NCBI RefSeq assembly: GCF_021134715.1
Contig: NC_060019.1
Coordinates: forward strand, 1,054,001-1,118,000
Source of the DNA: Daphnia pulex
Lineage: Eukaryota; Arthropoda; Branchiopoda; Diplostraca; Daphniidae
DNA: 64,000 nucleotides
Reading direction: 5' to 3'
The notes under the pieces were generated by a model, which saw only the letters and a program-made list of their open reading frames with translations, searched no databases and had not been told where the DNA came from. The position numbers were made by a program, and so were the translations under genes. This document shows, one piece after another, positions 1-11,481 of this stretch; position 1 is the first letter of the stretch; every line of letters begins with the position of its first letter.

Positions 1-121
1 AATAAAACTTGAAAAATGAGAGGAAATTCATTTTGCGAACGACGGCTGCAGTGCCAAGGCAAATAAAAGGAAAGCCCGTTTGAAACAAAGTAATTTCAGT
101 TTGCAAAACTAAAATTTGAAA

Positions 122-778
122 ATGGCAGATCTCTGTTTTCTCTTTAAATGTCTTTCTTTGTCTGAGTCTGAGAAGCGAAAGCGCACCTGTGAGTACGAGG
201 ATGATGATATTCGACACCGCAAACCACAACGAATTCGTTTGGTCAAAACATCCTCCGAGTTAAATGTTGTTGGGCTGCGTAATGTTGGAGAGAAGATTCG
301 TCTCAAAAGATCCAACAAACTCCCGAAAATGGACGAAGGTGTCAGTCCCCTCTTGAAAGGTAACGGAATGGAAGTTGATGAAGACGTCGAGGAGATTGGG
401 CGTAACTTGCCACGAGACAAATCGAACAATCGCCAACGTCGCATCGCTACTAATCCCGAACCGAATCAGCACCTGTCCGTCCGGAACACCAACCGATTCA
501 AGACCTTACCAACTGGCAGCAACCGAAAAGGACACCAGACCCGTCAACCCGATCGCGGAAACCGTTTGAAGAATTTATTGGTCGTGAACTTGTCCGACCG
601 CGGCCGGATCGTGGAATTGACGGGAATTGGGTCCAAACCGAACGTGACTGCTGGGGAGGGTGGAGATCTCAGGTCCCTTCTGGATTTAAAGCGAAAAGAA
701 AAAGTCGAGGGAGTTCAGCAGGACCTCAGGTCAGTTTTGAACTCACGGCGAAAAATAACACCTCTTCGTCGGCTTTAA
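122..778 (+). CDS. Hypothetical basic protein, probably the 3' exon of a larger gene
   Basis: An open frame of about 218 codons from ATG 122 to TAA 776-778. The protein is strongly basic and hydrophilic, with clusters such as EKRKR, RHRKPQRIR and NNRQRRIA, no signal peptide and no membrane segment. Near the C terminus a motif is used twice, DLRSLLDLKRK and DLRSVLNSRRK. This composition suggests a nuclear or RNA-binding protein, but I do not recognise the family. The first ~20 codons are doubtful: pyrimidine-rich sequence ending in AG near 170 could be an intron acceptor, so the true coding part may start at SEKRKRTCEYEDDD and the gene may begin left of the window. An AATAAA lies near 934, after a long T-rich tract. 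Confidence 0.5.
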   Translation: MADLCFLFKCLSLSESEKRKRTCEYEDDDIRHRKPQRIRLVKTSSELNVVGLRNVGEKIRLKRSNKLPKMDEGVSPLLKGNGMEVDEDVEEIGRNLPRDKSNNRQRRIATNPEPNQHLSVRNTNRFKTLPTGSNRKGHQTRQPDRGNRLKNLLVVNLSDRGRIVELTGIGSKPNVTAGEGGDLRSLLDLKRKEKVEGVQQDLRSVLNSRRKITPLRRL

Positions 779-848
779 TTCTTGCTTTGGGGGAGTAATA
801 TGGGGTTGGATTTGAAGAGGATTGGCTTAATTTCAGTTTTGGAAAATT

Positions 849-902
849 TGCATTTTTTTTTTTTTTTTTCATTTTTTTTTTCATTTTTTTTCTTTTTTTT
901 TT
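849..902. repeat. T-rich low-complexity tract
   Basis: Almost uninterrupted runs of T broken by single C or CA, in the 3' flank of the preceding gene. It produces a lysine-rich shadow frame on the minus strand that is not a gene. Confidence 0.8.
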
Positions 903-1055
903 CAAAGCGTCATATTGCATGACTGTACAGATCAATAAAATTCATAAAATCCATAAAACCAATGTGTCTTGTTTTTTTATTACTAACAATATGCCGATAC
1001 AACAGAACAATAACGGCAACGACAAAATTATATCCATCACACAACCCTTTCTTAA

Positions 1056-1740
1056 TCAGAAAGGCAAATTGTTATAGGCGGTCAGAGCGAATAACAACGT
1101 CAATATTTTAAACAAACTATAATTAATTCTTTTCGCTGCCATCCAGTCGTCAGTTGCCAAGACTTCGGTCGAAAAGCGCCGGAAATGATGGACGGCCAAC
1201 GTTTTCAAATGCTCCGCCGGATGGTTATATATCGGGGAGTACAAACAATTCGACACAATTTGCAGCAGACATTCAACAAACAATAACATTTTCACACGGT
1301 TTTTAACTGCCCCAGCAAATAATCTATCGGCCGCCACAAAAAGGCGCAAAAAGACCGATCGCTATCATCTGATCCAGCGTTGCCAAGGACAACCGTCCGG
1401 TGTAAATAAAGCATAGAGACTCTTATCCATTTCTTGGAGGGAGCCGGAATCCAGAATTTGTTGTTTGTTAAAGGGAAAACTACGTAGGCCGATGAGTTGA
1501 CGGGCACAATGTGAACGCGGGAGAGACACTTTTGGCGGGATTGATTCAAAATGACTTCTTCCGCTCGAACCGGGTAACCGGGTTGGCTGGTGCCGCCTAC
1601 GACGTTCGTACACAAATTGATTTTCAAGGTGTGGCCATCGTCCAAGAGACCCAATTTCCATTTGAAATTGGGGATTTCCTCGGCCGAAAAACTGAACAAC
1701 GACAAGGAATAACTCCATCACTTCTCAGGTGATTCCAGGA
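1056..1740 (-). pseudogene. MATH/BTB (speckle-type POZ-like) relic
   Basis: Minus-strand fragments in different frames look like the two ends of a MATH-BTB protein. From ~1700 down to ~1420 one frame reads like a MATH domain (IPNFKWKLGLLDDGHTLKIN, then VPVNSSAYVVFPL) with an internal frame change. From ~1290 to ~1100 another frame resembles the helical C terminus after a BTB domain (HPAEHLKTLAVHHFRRFSTE, then VLATDDW). The intervening BTB core is missing and there is no consistent start or splice pattern. Such genes are numerous in arthropods, so a dead copy is the simplest reading. Identification rests on pattern resemblance only. Confidence 0.4.
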
Positions 1741-2640
1741 AGGCCAAACTGTTGAATGTTTCACTCGAAATCGAGTCTGACAAGTTCGCACTTTGACTGG
1801 CACTGTCGGGCCATAACTTGGTGTTGCTCAGACTTCAATTTCTTCTTGATTTAACATGTTCGCCAAATAGTTAACGGTTTAAAATTAAGCAGTAGCCTAG
1901 AGACCTCTGTGCAGGTGTAAATCTAATATAGGTAGATGGTAGATCTAATAAACAGGAATGGATAAATTTAAAATACTCAAATAAAAAGGAATGAATATCT
2001 CAAGTAGATAGAAATGTTTTTACCAATCCTACAATTGACTGAAAGAGTAAAATAAGTAAAAGTATTCTGTAACATTCACTAATTTAAACATCAAACCAAC
2101 AAAGAAAAAATTCGAAAGACTGACACACGCAAGTGTGGTTATCAAATTGTTAACTATCGATGACAAAGGTGAGCGAAGATTGACACCGCTCCGGCCCCAC
2201 TTTTTCACTTTCCGAACAAATCGAGACGATAAGGAACAACACACAAAGTCACCAGGACGTCCCATTAATCCAAGCAGTTTGTTTAATATCGTTCCCTGAC
2301 TGTAATAAGTTTGACTAATTTTTTTTCTATTTCTAATCGAGTTTCTCTCCATCTTTGCTCGAGTCGTTGTGTACAAGATTTCAAATGCGGAAGAGAAAAT
2401 AAACCATAACAAAGCTTTAGGGTTAAATGGCATCGTCAACTTCGGTCAACTTCCTGAATAGATAATTGTCAATACAAATTTTAAAAAAAGGAATGAATCA
2501 TCGATCCTTCTTTTTGTTTCGATGATATCGTTCACTTGTTGCGTCAACTTTGGAGATACCGGTATTGGCCGTTTAAATAGACGACTAGATAACTGCACAG
2601 TGCAAAGTAGTCCAGCACAAGGAAGTGTAAACATATCGCA
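1741..2640. other. Intergenic, no supported gene
   Basis: AT-rich sequence with only shadow frames. The part from about 2300 to 2470 has short similarity to 7130-7240 (shared strings such as TCAAATGCGGAAGA and GCATCGTCAACT), marking one flank of a decayed local duplication. Confidence 0.6.
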
Positions 2641-2643
2641 AGG

Positions 2644-2650
2644 TATAAAA
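2644..2650 (+). promoter_or_regulatory. TATA box of the DOMON gene
   Basis: TATAAAA, about 30 bp upstream of a plausible start site near 2675 and 142 bp before the start codon. A 5'UTR intron (about 2724-2785, GT...AG) separates the promoter exon from the ATG. Confidence 0.6.
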
Positions 2651-2785
2651 TAATCAACGGGACACCAGCAGAATCGAACCAGTTGAACAAACTCGTACGA
2701 ACGATCAACGAATTCAAAAAAAGGTAAAAATGAAACAAATCGTTATTCCATTTTTCAAAAACTTGACTACAATCAAATTAATCAG

Positions 2786-3481
2786 ATGGCCAGCATTAAA
2801 CTGTTGCTGATCGTGGCGACTATTATAGCCAGTTGCGCCGCTTTCCCATCAAGAATTCATCAAACAAACAACAGGAAAAGCGGCAGAGAATTAGAAAATG
2901 TGGTCCTAAACAACACGGCGGAATTGGACCCGGAAGGCACATTCCGGCTCGACTGGGATATCGTTTACGACCAAGATCCCGCCAATCCTCTAGTCGTGAT
3001 GGAAATGCGCGTAGCAACCGCCGGATGGTTCAGCCTCCGCTTTACATCCGCCGATCTCACCCTGGGCGACTATTTCTACGGAGCTTACGACGTCAACAAA
3101 CCGGCAAACAGTTTCTTCCTCGACAAACATTGCGACCTGGTTGACGGACTGGGTTGCGAGACGGCAGATGGGCCCTCAGACGACCTCCGAAACGATTTCC
3201 AACTGATTTCGCTCGTCAACGGACTGGACTATACCGTGATGCGCATTGCTCGCCTAGTCGATACTGGACATTTGCAAGATGTCGTCATTACTGTAAGAAT
3301 TTGTTTGAACACTTGAAAAGATAAACAATCACTAAACAAATCTGTTTTTGGGCTTTAGCCCGGCCCAATGATGCTCGGCTGGGCGTGGTCGACTGGCATC
3401 CAACAGAGTGGACTTGGGAACCAGCTGACTCCTATCGAGAAATTTGGATTCCAAAATGTTGCTCTCATTCCGGCAAAGTAA
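2786..3481 (+). CDS. Secreted DOMON-domain protein
   Basis: Two coding exons, 2786-3292 and 3359-3481, joined in phase 0 by a 66-nt GT-AG intron, give 209 residues. Residues 1-19 (MASIKLLLIVATIIASCAAF) form a clear signal peptide. Residues ~50-190 resemble a DOMON domain, the heme/sugar-binding beta-sandwich found in dopamine beta-hydroxylase relatives: FRLDWDIVYDQD, then WFSLRFTS, the GLGCETADGPSDD region and the closing MMLGWAWSTG. No monooxygenase or cytochrome domain follows, so this is a stand-alone extracellular DOMON protein. The ATG follows the acceptor of a 5'UTR intron directly, which fixes the start. An AATAAA lies near 3579. The ligand is unknown. A second copy of the flanking DNA near 7-8.3 kb has lost this gene. 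Confidence 0.8.
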
Positions 3482-5090
3482 AACGCCAACGTCAAGACAA
3501 CAAAATAGAGGAAACGAATGAAAACCCAGCAATTTAAGCCGCTATCTGGTTGATAATATCATGTAAAGAATACCGCACAATAAACCGATTAAGATGTAGA
3601 CTGCTAGTTTTGAGGCTGCCCAAAATTATAGGAAAATTAAGGACGCCAATTAAACAAAAAGTGTGTAAAAGCTATTCAATCAGCAATTCTATCAACTCAA
3701 CATCCACTGTCACACTTTTGCCACCTGGCATTTTTCTTTAATCGACAATTTCAAATTAGAAATCCAGAATGTGGCAAAGTCATGGCTAAGGTGGTAAAAG
3801 TAATTGACGACATTGACTTACCCTTTTTTTGAAGTGATCCCACACATTTCACAAGTTATTTTTTATTGATGTGTCAATGGAGTAGCACGGAATCCATCCC
3901 TCCAGGAAATAAATAGCGATAAATAGGTGATGACATCTAAGAATTGAAAAGAAACATACAGAATCAGCAACTGGTCATAATTATCAACTTATAAATATTG
4001 CATGTGGTATTAAGACAATTATTTTTATACTGGACAATCATTAATAAAACCTTCACAAAAAGTAAAAATCAAAAAAAGCTTACAGCATGGTAGTTGGTAG
4101 TATGTTGTTTTAAAAACTGCCTTCTCTTAATAGGGCTATTCAGAAATCTCAATTTGCTATATAATTTTCCCTGCAGCAGCACTAACAATAAATCAAATGT
4201 ACCTGAGGAGGATACTTACGTAACCAAAAAAAGTTTTCGTTCAATTGACGGCTCAAGTACGACAGAGGACAGACTACAGAGTACAGAGTAAACTCATTAC
4301 TCAGTACAGACGACGATAATTTTGACAGCTGACAGCAAATTGCTAGAAATTAAGAGCAGCCAGCAGCCCTGTCTAGTGGCAAATTGTAACATTAGAAATC
4401 GCACATTTTTTTGCGCGCGTTTGAAAAAAAAAGTAGGAAGTCAAAAACTAGACTACGTACCTAAAATAAGTAAAAATAAACTCCTCACGATATAGTGTGG
4501 GCATTAATAATATGTTGATTGTTGGGGTGGGGCAAAGCAAACATCGCAATACAAAATTAAAGTTTCCGTTTAATACACATGTACGGAAAAAAACTATGCC
4601 TTTTATCAACTAATGGTTGCAAAGAGATTAGGTTAGTCGATTTCAGTTGGACAAAGACAATGAAGGTTGCAGCACAGCAACACAATTTTCTTTTTATCTC
4701 ATGTCATGTATTATGGCACAATGAAAGGGTCGCAATAAAGTTTCTGCGCTACAGGGATTAAACAGGATGATGACGAAAATTATGACAGTGTTTCATACTT
4801 TGGCAACCAAATTTCTATTCGTTGATTTCCCCAAAAGTAAGATAAAATGGTTCAGATACAAACGGTTTTTTAGTCTGAGGCAAGCGACGAATAAACGGTC
4901 GAAATTTCCGCGTTTTTGAGCAAGAAAAGGGAATATTTGCATGCAGTTCTAAATCTGACCTCCAGATGGCGTCGTCATACTCATAACCATTCTTATTTCT
5001 TATCAAATTATCAAAGAAACAAATTTCTTATCAAAGAAATAAATACTTCTTTTCCATCAGACAAACTTTGTCCAGTGCGTTTGTTGCAAA
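3482..5090. other. Intergenic, flank of a local duplication
   Basis: No supported gene. Stretches around 3745-3880 and 4309-4390 are recognisably similar to 7725-7860 and 8232-8302. A short local duplication (TTTCTTATCAAAGAAA-type unit) lies just upstream of the kinase start at 5010-5045. Confidence 0.6.
3741..4390. repeat. Decayed direct duplicate, copy 1 (pairs with 7721-8302)
   Basis: Shared islands include ACAATTTCAAATTAGA, GATGATGACATCTAAGAATT-like strings and TTTTGACAGCTGAC followed by CAAATTG and TCTAGTGGC. They occur in the same order and orientation in both places. Copy 2 lies beyond the kinase gene, so the duplicated unit included the flanks of the DOMON locus. Confidence 0.6.
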
Positions 5091-6682
5091 ATGGCAGCTA
5101 GTTCATCCGTCGACAAAGTGACCATTGATCGTGCAAAGATTTTAGGAAAGGGAAATTTTGGCATCGTTTTCGAAGGTGCTTGGTGTTATCTTAAAGTGGC
5201 CGTCAAACGAATTCCTCTAGAAAACGCCGCGAGCAGTAAACGAGAAGAAAGTGCTTTACAAAAATTCAATCACGAAAACGTCATCAAACTATTTCATGTG
5301 GAGGAAAATGATGACTTTAAGTATATTTAAAAAACTGACCTGGCATTTAAAATTTAAACATACAAATTCTAAACTTGTTTTTTTTTTTTTAGAATTTTCG
5401 TCCTTGAATTTTGTGATGCCTCTCTGGAAAAATTGTTTCTCAAAGAAAATGACCCGAAAAAATACCGCGGTCCAATGCCGCCAGAAACGGAAGTTCTCCT
5501 CCAGTTGGCTAAAGGACTAGAGTACATTCATCAAAAGGAATTAGTCCATCGCGACATCAAGCCACAGAACGTTCTCATTTGGGTGAATCCAAACTCAAAC
5601 CAGGTTTTGATGAAATGGGCTGATTTCGGTTTCAGTAAACGTGTCAACGAAAGGGGAACTTACACAATGAGTGCAGTGAAGGGAACATACGATTATTTCG
5701 CACCGGAAATATTGAAACACCTGGACGAGGCCAGTTCTACTGGAAACGAAGTTCAGAAAAGAGGGACCGTCAAGAGCGATGTATTTGCAGAAGGCCTCGT
5801 CTTTGGCTACTTCATTGTGGAAGTGATAATCTGGTGGAAATGGTTAGTCTCCTGATCCAGCACGGAGCCAACGTCAATGCACTGGACAGTATAGGTAAAA
5901 ATGCTCTTCTTTTGTGGTGCGGATATCGTGAACATCATGAAAACAAAAGTTTTTTGGCAATCATCAATCTCTTCGTTAAAAATGGGATCAATATCAATTG
6001 CAAAACTGAATACGGATATAATGCTCTAATTAAATTGTGCAAATATTATAAAAAGGAAAATTTAATTGACATTATTCAATTTTTAATTGAAAATGGGATC
6101 GATGTCAATTGCAAAGACAAAGACGGAAGGAATGCTCTCATTTTTTTGTGCGTAAATTATAAAAACCAAATTCTAATTGACATTATTCGACTTTTAATTG
6201 AAAATGGGATCGATGTCAATTGCAAAAACGAATACGGAAATAATGCTCTCACTTTATTGTGCGCATATTATCAAAACGAAAATTTAATTGACATTATTCA
6301 ATTTTTAATTGAAAATGGGATCGATGTCAATTGCAAAGACAAAGACGGAAATAATGCTCTCACTTTATTGTGCGCATATTATCAAAACGAAAATTTAATT
6401 GACATTATTCGACTTTTGATTGAAAATGGGATCGATATCAATTGCACAACCAATAACGGACATAATACTCTCACTGAATTGTGCGAATATTACGGAAACA
6501 AAAATTTCATTGACGTAATCAAATTTTTAATTAAAAGTGGATTGAATGTGACGGAAGAAACGTGGGCCTTTTTCAAGAAGAATTATTACAAAAAAAATCG
6601 CGATGAAGTCTTGCAAATATTTCATGAAATCTTACAACAACATCCAGTTGAACCAGCGACTAAACGAATGAAGTTCGAATAA
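5091..6682 (+). pseudogene. IRE1/RNase L-like kinase joined to ankyrin repeats with a frame break
   Basis: Exon 1 (5091-5320) and exon 2 (from 5393), joined in phase 2, encode a protein kinase of the IRE1/RNase L type. Visible features are the glycine loop GKGNFGIVFEG, VAVKRI with the ATP lysine, HRDIKPQNVLI, the ADFGF magnesium motif, GTYDYFAPEIL and KSDVFAEGLVFGYF. The frame then runs to a stop at 5853-5855. From ~5819 the next frame (GSDNLVEMVSLLIQHGANVN) continues as ankyrin repeats to 6682. The rest of the kinase C-lobe is missing between the two. No intron of workable size can join the frames, so a deletion with frameshift, or a sequencing error, is likely. No KEN ribonuclease domain follows. 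The ankyrin part has about seven repeats, five of them near-identical. An AATAAA lies near 6799. Confidence 0.65.
5955..6540 (+). repeat. 111-bp tandem ankyrin-coding repeat
   Basis: Five units of 37 codons follow the pattern LIDIIQFLIENGIDVNCKDK then DGNNAL and LCAYYQNEN. CATTATTC recurs near 6181, 6292 and 6403. Nucleotide similarity between units is high enough to imply recent unit duplication or conversion within the gene. Confidence 0.85.
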
Positions 6683-8507
6683 CGTTGACTTAACTTTTAG
6701 ACACTTTGCAATATAATAAGTCAGTTTGTCATTCATTTTGTCTTAACTTGTGTATGTTCCCCCCTTAGAAGTTGGAACGTAGTTATCAAAAAGATTTAAT
6801 AAATTACTAATCAATATTGTGTATGAAAGACTCTTAAATCTGGCACCTTGATCAAGAACGGTGGAGAAATATTGAAATAAAAAAATCCCATGTAATTACT
6901 AGTCACTGACTACTATAACAAGTAACAATTCGTGGCGAACAGCACATAACTATGCTGCCGTATTTTTCCCTCGTATTCGATCGAGGGAAGTTACAAAGGT
7001 TTTATCAAGAATTGATTGCGTAACAATATCGCAACAAATTTAGTAAATACTACAGCACATCCTAAGCAATATGCAGCACACCCAGCAATACAGCACAACC
7101 CAACTGAACTGCCGGCTCGACTACCGGTATCCTTGCCTTTGAGTTCAAGATGTCAAATGCGGAAGAAAAATAAAAATATAACGATGAAATTTTCTTTAGC
7201 CTATATCGCATCGTCAACTGCCTGAATTAAAAAAAAACGGTTTTTTCTCTTGCATGGCAGCTTGTACCGACAAGTAAATGTAAATTAAAACTTATCGAAG
7301 GTTTGCTTCTACCGACTTATCAGTTGGCAGTTGCCTCAACAAACGACGTACAAAACGGAATATTGGAAAACAAAAGAAAAGTTATTTAACTCTTAGTCGT
7401 TTACAACTAAAGCAACTGAGTCCTAACAAGTCATCATTTGCTGAAGTTTACTAGCAGATTAAAAAAAGTTCTGATTCAACCTTTCCGTAATATGGTACAG
7501 CTCATGTTGATGCCGCCAGTATCAGACAAACACCAGGTAGGAATGATTGATTCCATAAAGAAGATCATTGTGTATAGGTGCTGCATCATATTGCTTCGAT
7601 GCAGCACCTATAAATTTAAAAAAAACATGAGGTAAAAATAGGACAGAAAGAAAAATGTTGAGAACATGTTGCAAACATGTTTCCGAATTTCTCCACAAAC
7701 AAACTAGTTATAGACATCACCTAGCATATTTCTTAGATCTACAATTTCAAATTAGATACCCAGAAGGTGTCATCTTTGACATGACTAAGGGAGAAAAAGA
7801 CTTTGACGTACCATGTTTTTAAGATGCCACAGATTGTGTAGAGTAATTTCTTTCTTGATGTTGAGCAACACACTGAGTTGATCCCACCAGTGATGTGTTG
7901 TGCATGAACAAAAGTTCTCTTTATTTGGCACCCTGATCAAGTAAGGTGATGAAATCTAAGAATTCAAAAGAAATTAACAAATTTGTTCCATGTTATTGAC
8001 TTACATACATGTTATTACCTACAGAAACACGTGATCACAAAAATGTATAAAATCTTGCAGGATGATAGTTAATCTTACTGAATCTTATTATTTAAAAAAT
8101 GTTTTCATTTGCACATGCAGCTTAAGCTTATAATAGCTCAATAACAACAACATGAAGGAGAAATGATAGTAATAACTTACCGGCCATATCGACGACCAAA
8201 GTGTATACCTCAGACTCAGACGCACAGAGTACAGACGATAACTTTGACAGCTGACTGCAAATTGTAAAAATTGCGAGCAGCATTATCTAGTGGCGAATTG
8301 TACATTTTTTTAAAATCTGCTAAAAAATCCGAAATCATATAAGACTATCTATAGACGGTCTATAGAAATCAGAAATTTACTTAATTTCTTATGAATTCCA
8401 AGTACAAAAAGGCTGTCTTTATCAGAGTGTGTACACAGATTCAACAACTCTATTGGGATTTTCTGTATTAAAAAATCGCAGTAAATTTGTTAACTAGCAC
8501 TCAAAAG
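6683..8507. other. Intergenic, decayed copy of the DOMON-locus flanks
   Basis: Contains the second, degraded copies of segments from 2300-2470 and 3741-4390 (here 7130-7240 and 7721-8302), but no DOMON coding sequence remains between them. It also holds a perfect 15-bp hairpin at 7573-7612. I see no gene here. Confidence 0.55.
7573..7612. repeat. Perfect 15-bp inverted repeat (hairpin)
   Basis: TATAGGTGCTGCATC (7573-7587) and its exact reverse complement (7598-7612) flank a 10-nt loop. No gene is attached. It could be the end of a lost foldback element or a structured RNA. Confidence 0.8.
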
Positions 8508-10496
8508 TCAAATTTCTTTTAAAATATTTTCGAGAATTAATCGACGTTTCTCCAGGACGTCTACCCAATGGATCTCGTAGCGCAGTATTTCGGAAGATGT
8601 CATCAAATGACTAATTGCGTCCTTGATCAATTCCTAGATACCTAGAACGAAAAAAAATAGTAATTTCAACACCACATATCCCAGAAGGCCTAATCCACAA
8701 TGTAAATACCTTGAATTCAGCAGAGCCACGTTTAAAAGCACGGTTAGCTTTGTGTTCCGTGACAGACTGTAGTTCAAACAGTAAATGACCTCTCAACTGA
8801 CTCAAACCAGGTTCAATAACATCCGCAAGTTTCAATAGCTGTCGGCAGTAATCCAGCTTCCTCTCAATCAGTTCTTCACTCAAATCTAAACATGAAAAAA
8901 AATTGATTACAACGTCTCGACAACAAAGTCGAGCGACATGAATTACAGCCCAAAAAATGATTTAATGAAGCATTAGAAAAGCTTTGAAAAATTGCGTTAA
9001 ATCATACTATTTCAAGTAGCAAAGATCAACATGCAAAAGCGAATCTTCATCCAGACATCTTTAGTTGCTCGCAGCCGCTTGCCCAGGTTAAGTATAACTC
9101 CTTGAGAATAGAGTCAAACATTCTTATAGAAACCATGGTAAAGAAGTTGCGGAGTATTTCCGTAAAGCTGAACGAGGGCGTATTTGGCCTCTATCACGTG
9201 ACAGCTATCCGGATGGATAGCTCCGGAATATTTCCGGATAAAATCTTCTAGTAATTCCGGACGATTCCGTGCCAATTGAGCAACTTGTTTCAATTCCATC
9301 CGTGCGGAATCATGGACCCTTTTAACTTGTTCGATTTTTTGCACTGATCCGCAATCGCTGCACCCCCAATTTGACATTTGATCGAGCGGATCTTGACTTA
9401 GGACAGCACCTCCGCAACCTGCACACTTGACGGTGCTCAATAATGTCCCCAGTTCTCTTGGGTCCGCACAGCGGCTGCATTGGCACCAAAAATGTTTGGT
9501 GGATTTCAAATGTAAGCGACGATCCAGGGTGTTCCAGAGGCTTTGCGTATAGGTGGCGCTGATTTTGTCTCCAGCCGGAATATCTTTAGTTGCCAAAATT
9601 CTTATCCGAAAATCAGCCGGATCGAAAACATGCCGAGTATTTGCTACGCAATCGTGGTTCATTAGCGACGCCGTAGGATACAATCCTCGGACACTAACGC
9701 GTCCCTGAACGCGGATCTCGAAGCAGTTGGTCTCCAAAATTCCGCAAACTCGCTGGATACTTTCGGAATCGTATTGGGTCAGCAACAGCCGATAGCGCAG
9801 GAAACTGGAAATGTTTTGTTCAACTAGTCGGTAGATGTCCGTACCCCGACGTTGTTCCAGATGTGAAACGAGCTCGTCTAAACGCTCCCTATCCGAATCC
9901 GGCAAAGTCAAGTAGCGTAAAGGAGTTATGCATTGATACACTTGACTGTTGATGGCGCCCTGATTGAGATGGTTGGTCATCAAAGTCGGATCAATCATTC
10001 GGCATTCTCCATTTTTGTGCAAGGCAGATTCTTCGCAAGCTGCCGAACACATTGGCCAATTACAACGCGAACATCTATTAGAATAAAATTGGTTATTACT
10101 GGTTAAATTGTATCAGGTTTTGATATAAAATTACCGATAAGTGTCAGTGATGGGCTTATAACAGCCAAGACATAGCGGCAATGTTTTCAATTTGGGTCCG
10201 ACCACTAGTGGTAACTCCTGCAGGATCACTTCGCCAGCTTTAATGAGACGACTGGCCACCAGATAACGGCCTTCAGCTTCTGATTCTTCGATCTAAACCA
10301 ACCCAAAAAGGATAAATTCGAATGTTAAAACTTGTCAGTGTGTCAGACAAACCTTAAAAGGAGGTGCGCACAATGTCTTGTGATTTGTCCAGTCGGCTTT
10401 CTGGTGTTCGCGGGAGCAGTAGTACACTCTGCGGCACTTTGAACAACAGTTGGTGGAAGGCAATTGACACTTGGCGCACGGGAAATGTTGAACCAT
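8508..10496 (-). CDS. SET and MYND domain protein, arthropod SmydA type
   Basis: Five exons, complement(8508-8633, 8710-8885, 9134-10074, 10135-10292, 10353-10496), give 514 residues with all junctions in frame. Residues 7-43 are a MYND zinc finger with C7, C10, C18, C21, C27, H31, H39 and C43. The split SET domain follows. Its core contains RGLYPTASLMNHDC (NHDC in place of the usual NHSC) and GDKISATYTQ, then the post-SET cluster CQCSRC and further C-x2-C pairs. The C-terminal helical region (SEELIERKLDYCRQLLKLAD, then GLSQLRGHLLFELQ) is typical of SMYD proteins. The family methylates lysines on histone and other proteins; activity is not guaranteed because arthropod SmydA members vary at catalytic positions. 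I start at MVQHF; an upstream in-frame ATG at 10580 would add 28 residues. Confidence 0.85.
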
Positions 10497-11481
10497 TTTT
10501 GAATTAGTTTGTCTCGCTCGTTTTCTTTTGTTTTTCTTTTGAAAATGTTCGGTGAGGGAAGTAGAAATGAAGACCTTCACATTTGTTGCGAGACGAAAGG
10601 GTGATGACGCCGACTCGTGTCCACGCAGTTCCTATATTGTGTGAGGCGTCGACCCCGTTCCGACACTCTTTCTCTCCACCGGCACGAAAATAGATTTTCG
10701 TGATGTTGCCGTACACAGCGCTTCTCGGGTCTAGACACTAAAAACTTTCGCTTCCCATTTTCGTATAAGTCACGGTTGTTTTAAAAAAATTGACTGCACC
10801 TTTAAATACATTCCCCCCATGAGAAACCCTTTTTTAAAACTCTCTTCTTATGCAGCCGCTTTAGTCTATTCAACAGACCCAAAAAATAAAGAGGAAATTA
10901 TTTTCACAATCGATCAATACAAGGACTAGCATTAGAATTCATTTCCTGTTTACTATTTACGAAGAAAAGAATACGCTTCTTTAAATAAACAACCGAATAA
11001 GCATCGCCAACAGCTTGAGAACGCATTCGAGGCCAAAAATTTAAATGCTCCCCAAAAGTCCGGAAAAGAGTTCAATTTTAAAAGACTAGCTTCAAGATAA
11101 AAGGAAGTGATTAGAGGCGAGGGTTGCCAAGTATTTTTAGCTTTCGAGTTATGGTCAAATTTCTTGACGTGGGGAATTTCGGGGTGTTATGAATAGTTGA
11201 ATAGTTTGGCCTATTAATTCAAAACGATAAGTTGGGACTTTTTCTTTTCTCTCTCGTTCGAGCTGTAAAGATGCACCTGGTTGCTATACGCGACGTTATC
11301 TATCCCAAACCTAATATCTCGGATGACGTTCGCTATCAATACCGACTCAACCGACGTCGTTTATCAGTCTAGGCATGGGTCCCCATTTCTACACCAAGGT
11401 ATATCACAAGAGCATCCTTCCCACCCGTATTTTTTGAGCTGTCTGCCGTTGATTCATGGCATTTCAAATCGATGAATCAAC
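10497..11481. other. Intergenic between divergent genes
   Basis: No coding signal is supported. It should hold the promoters of the SmydA gene (leftward) and of the membrane-protein gene (rightward). The stretch ~11270-11480 is probably 5'UTR of the latter. Confidence 0.5.

Noticed and set aside
2029-2738. Minus-strand frames upstream of the DOMON gene
   Set aside because: They overlap the TATA box and 5'UTR intron of the DOMON gene and have random, hydrophobic composition.
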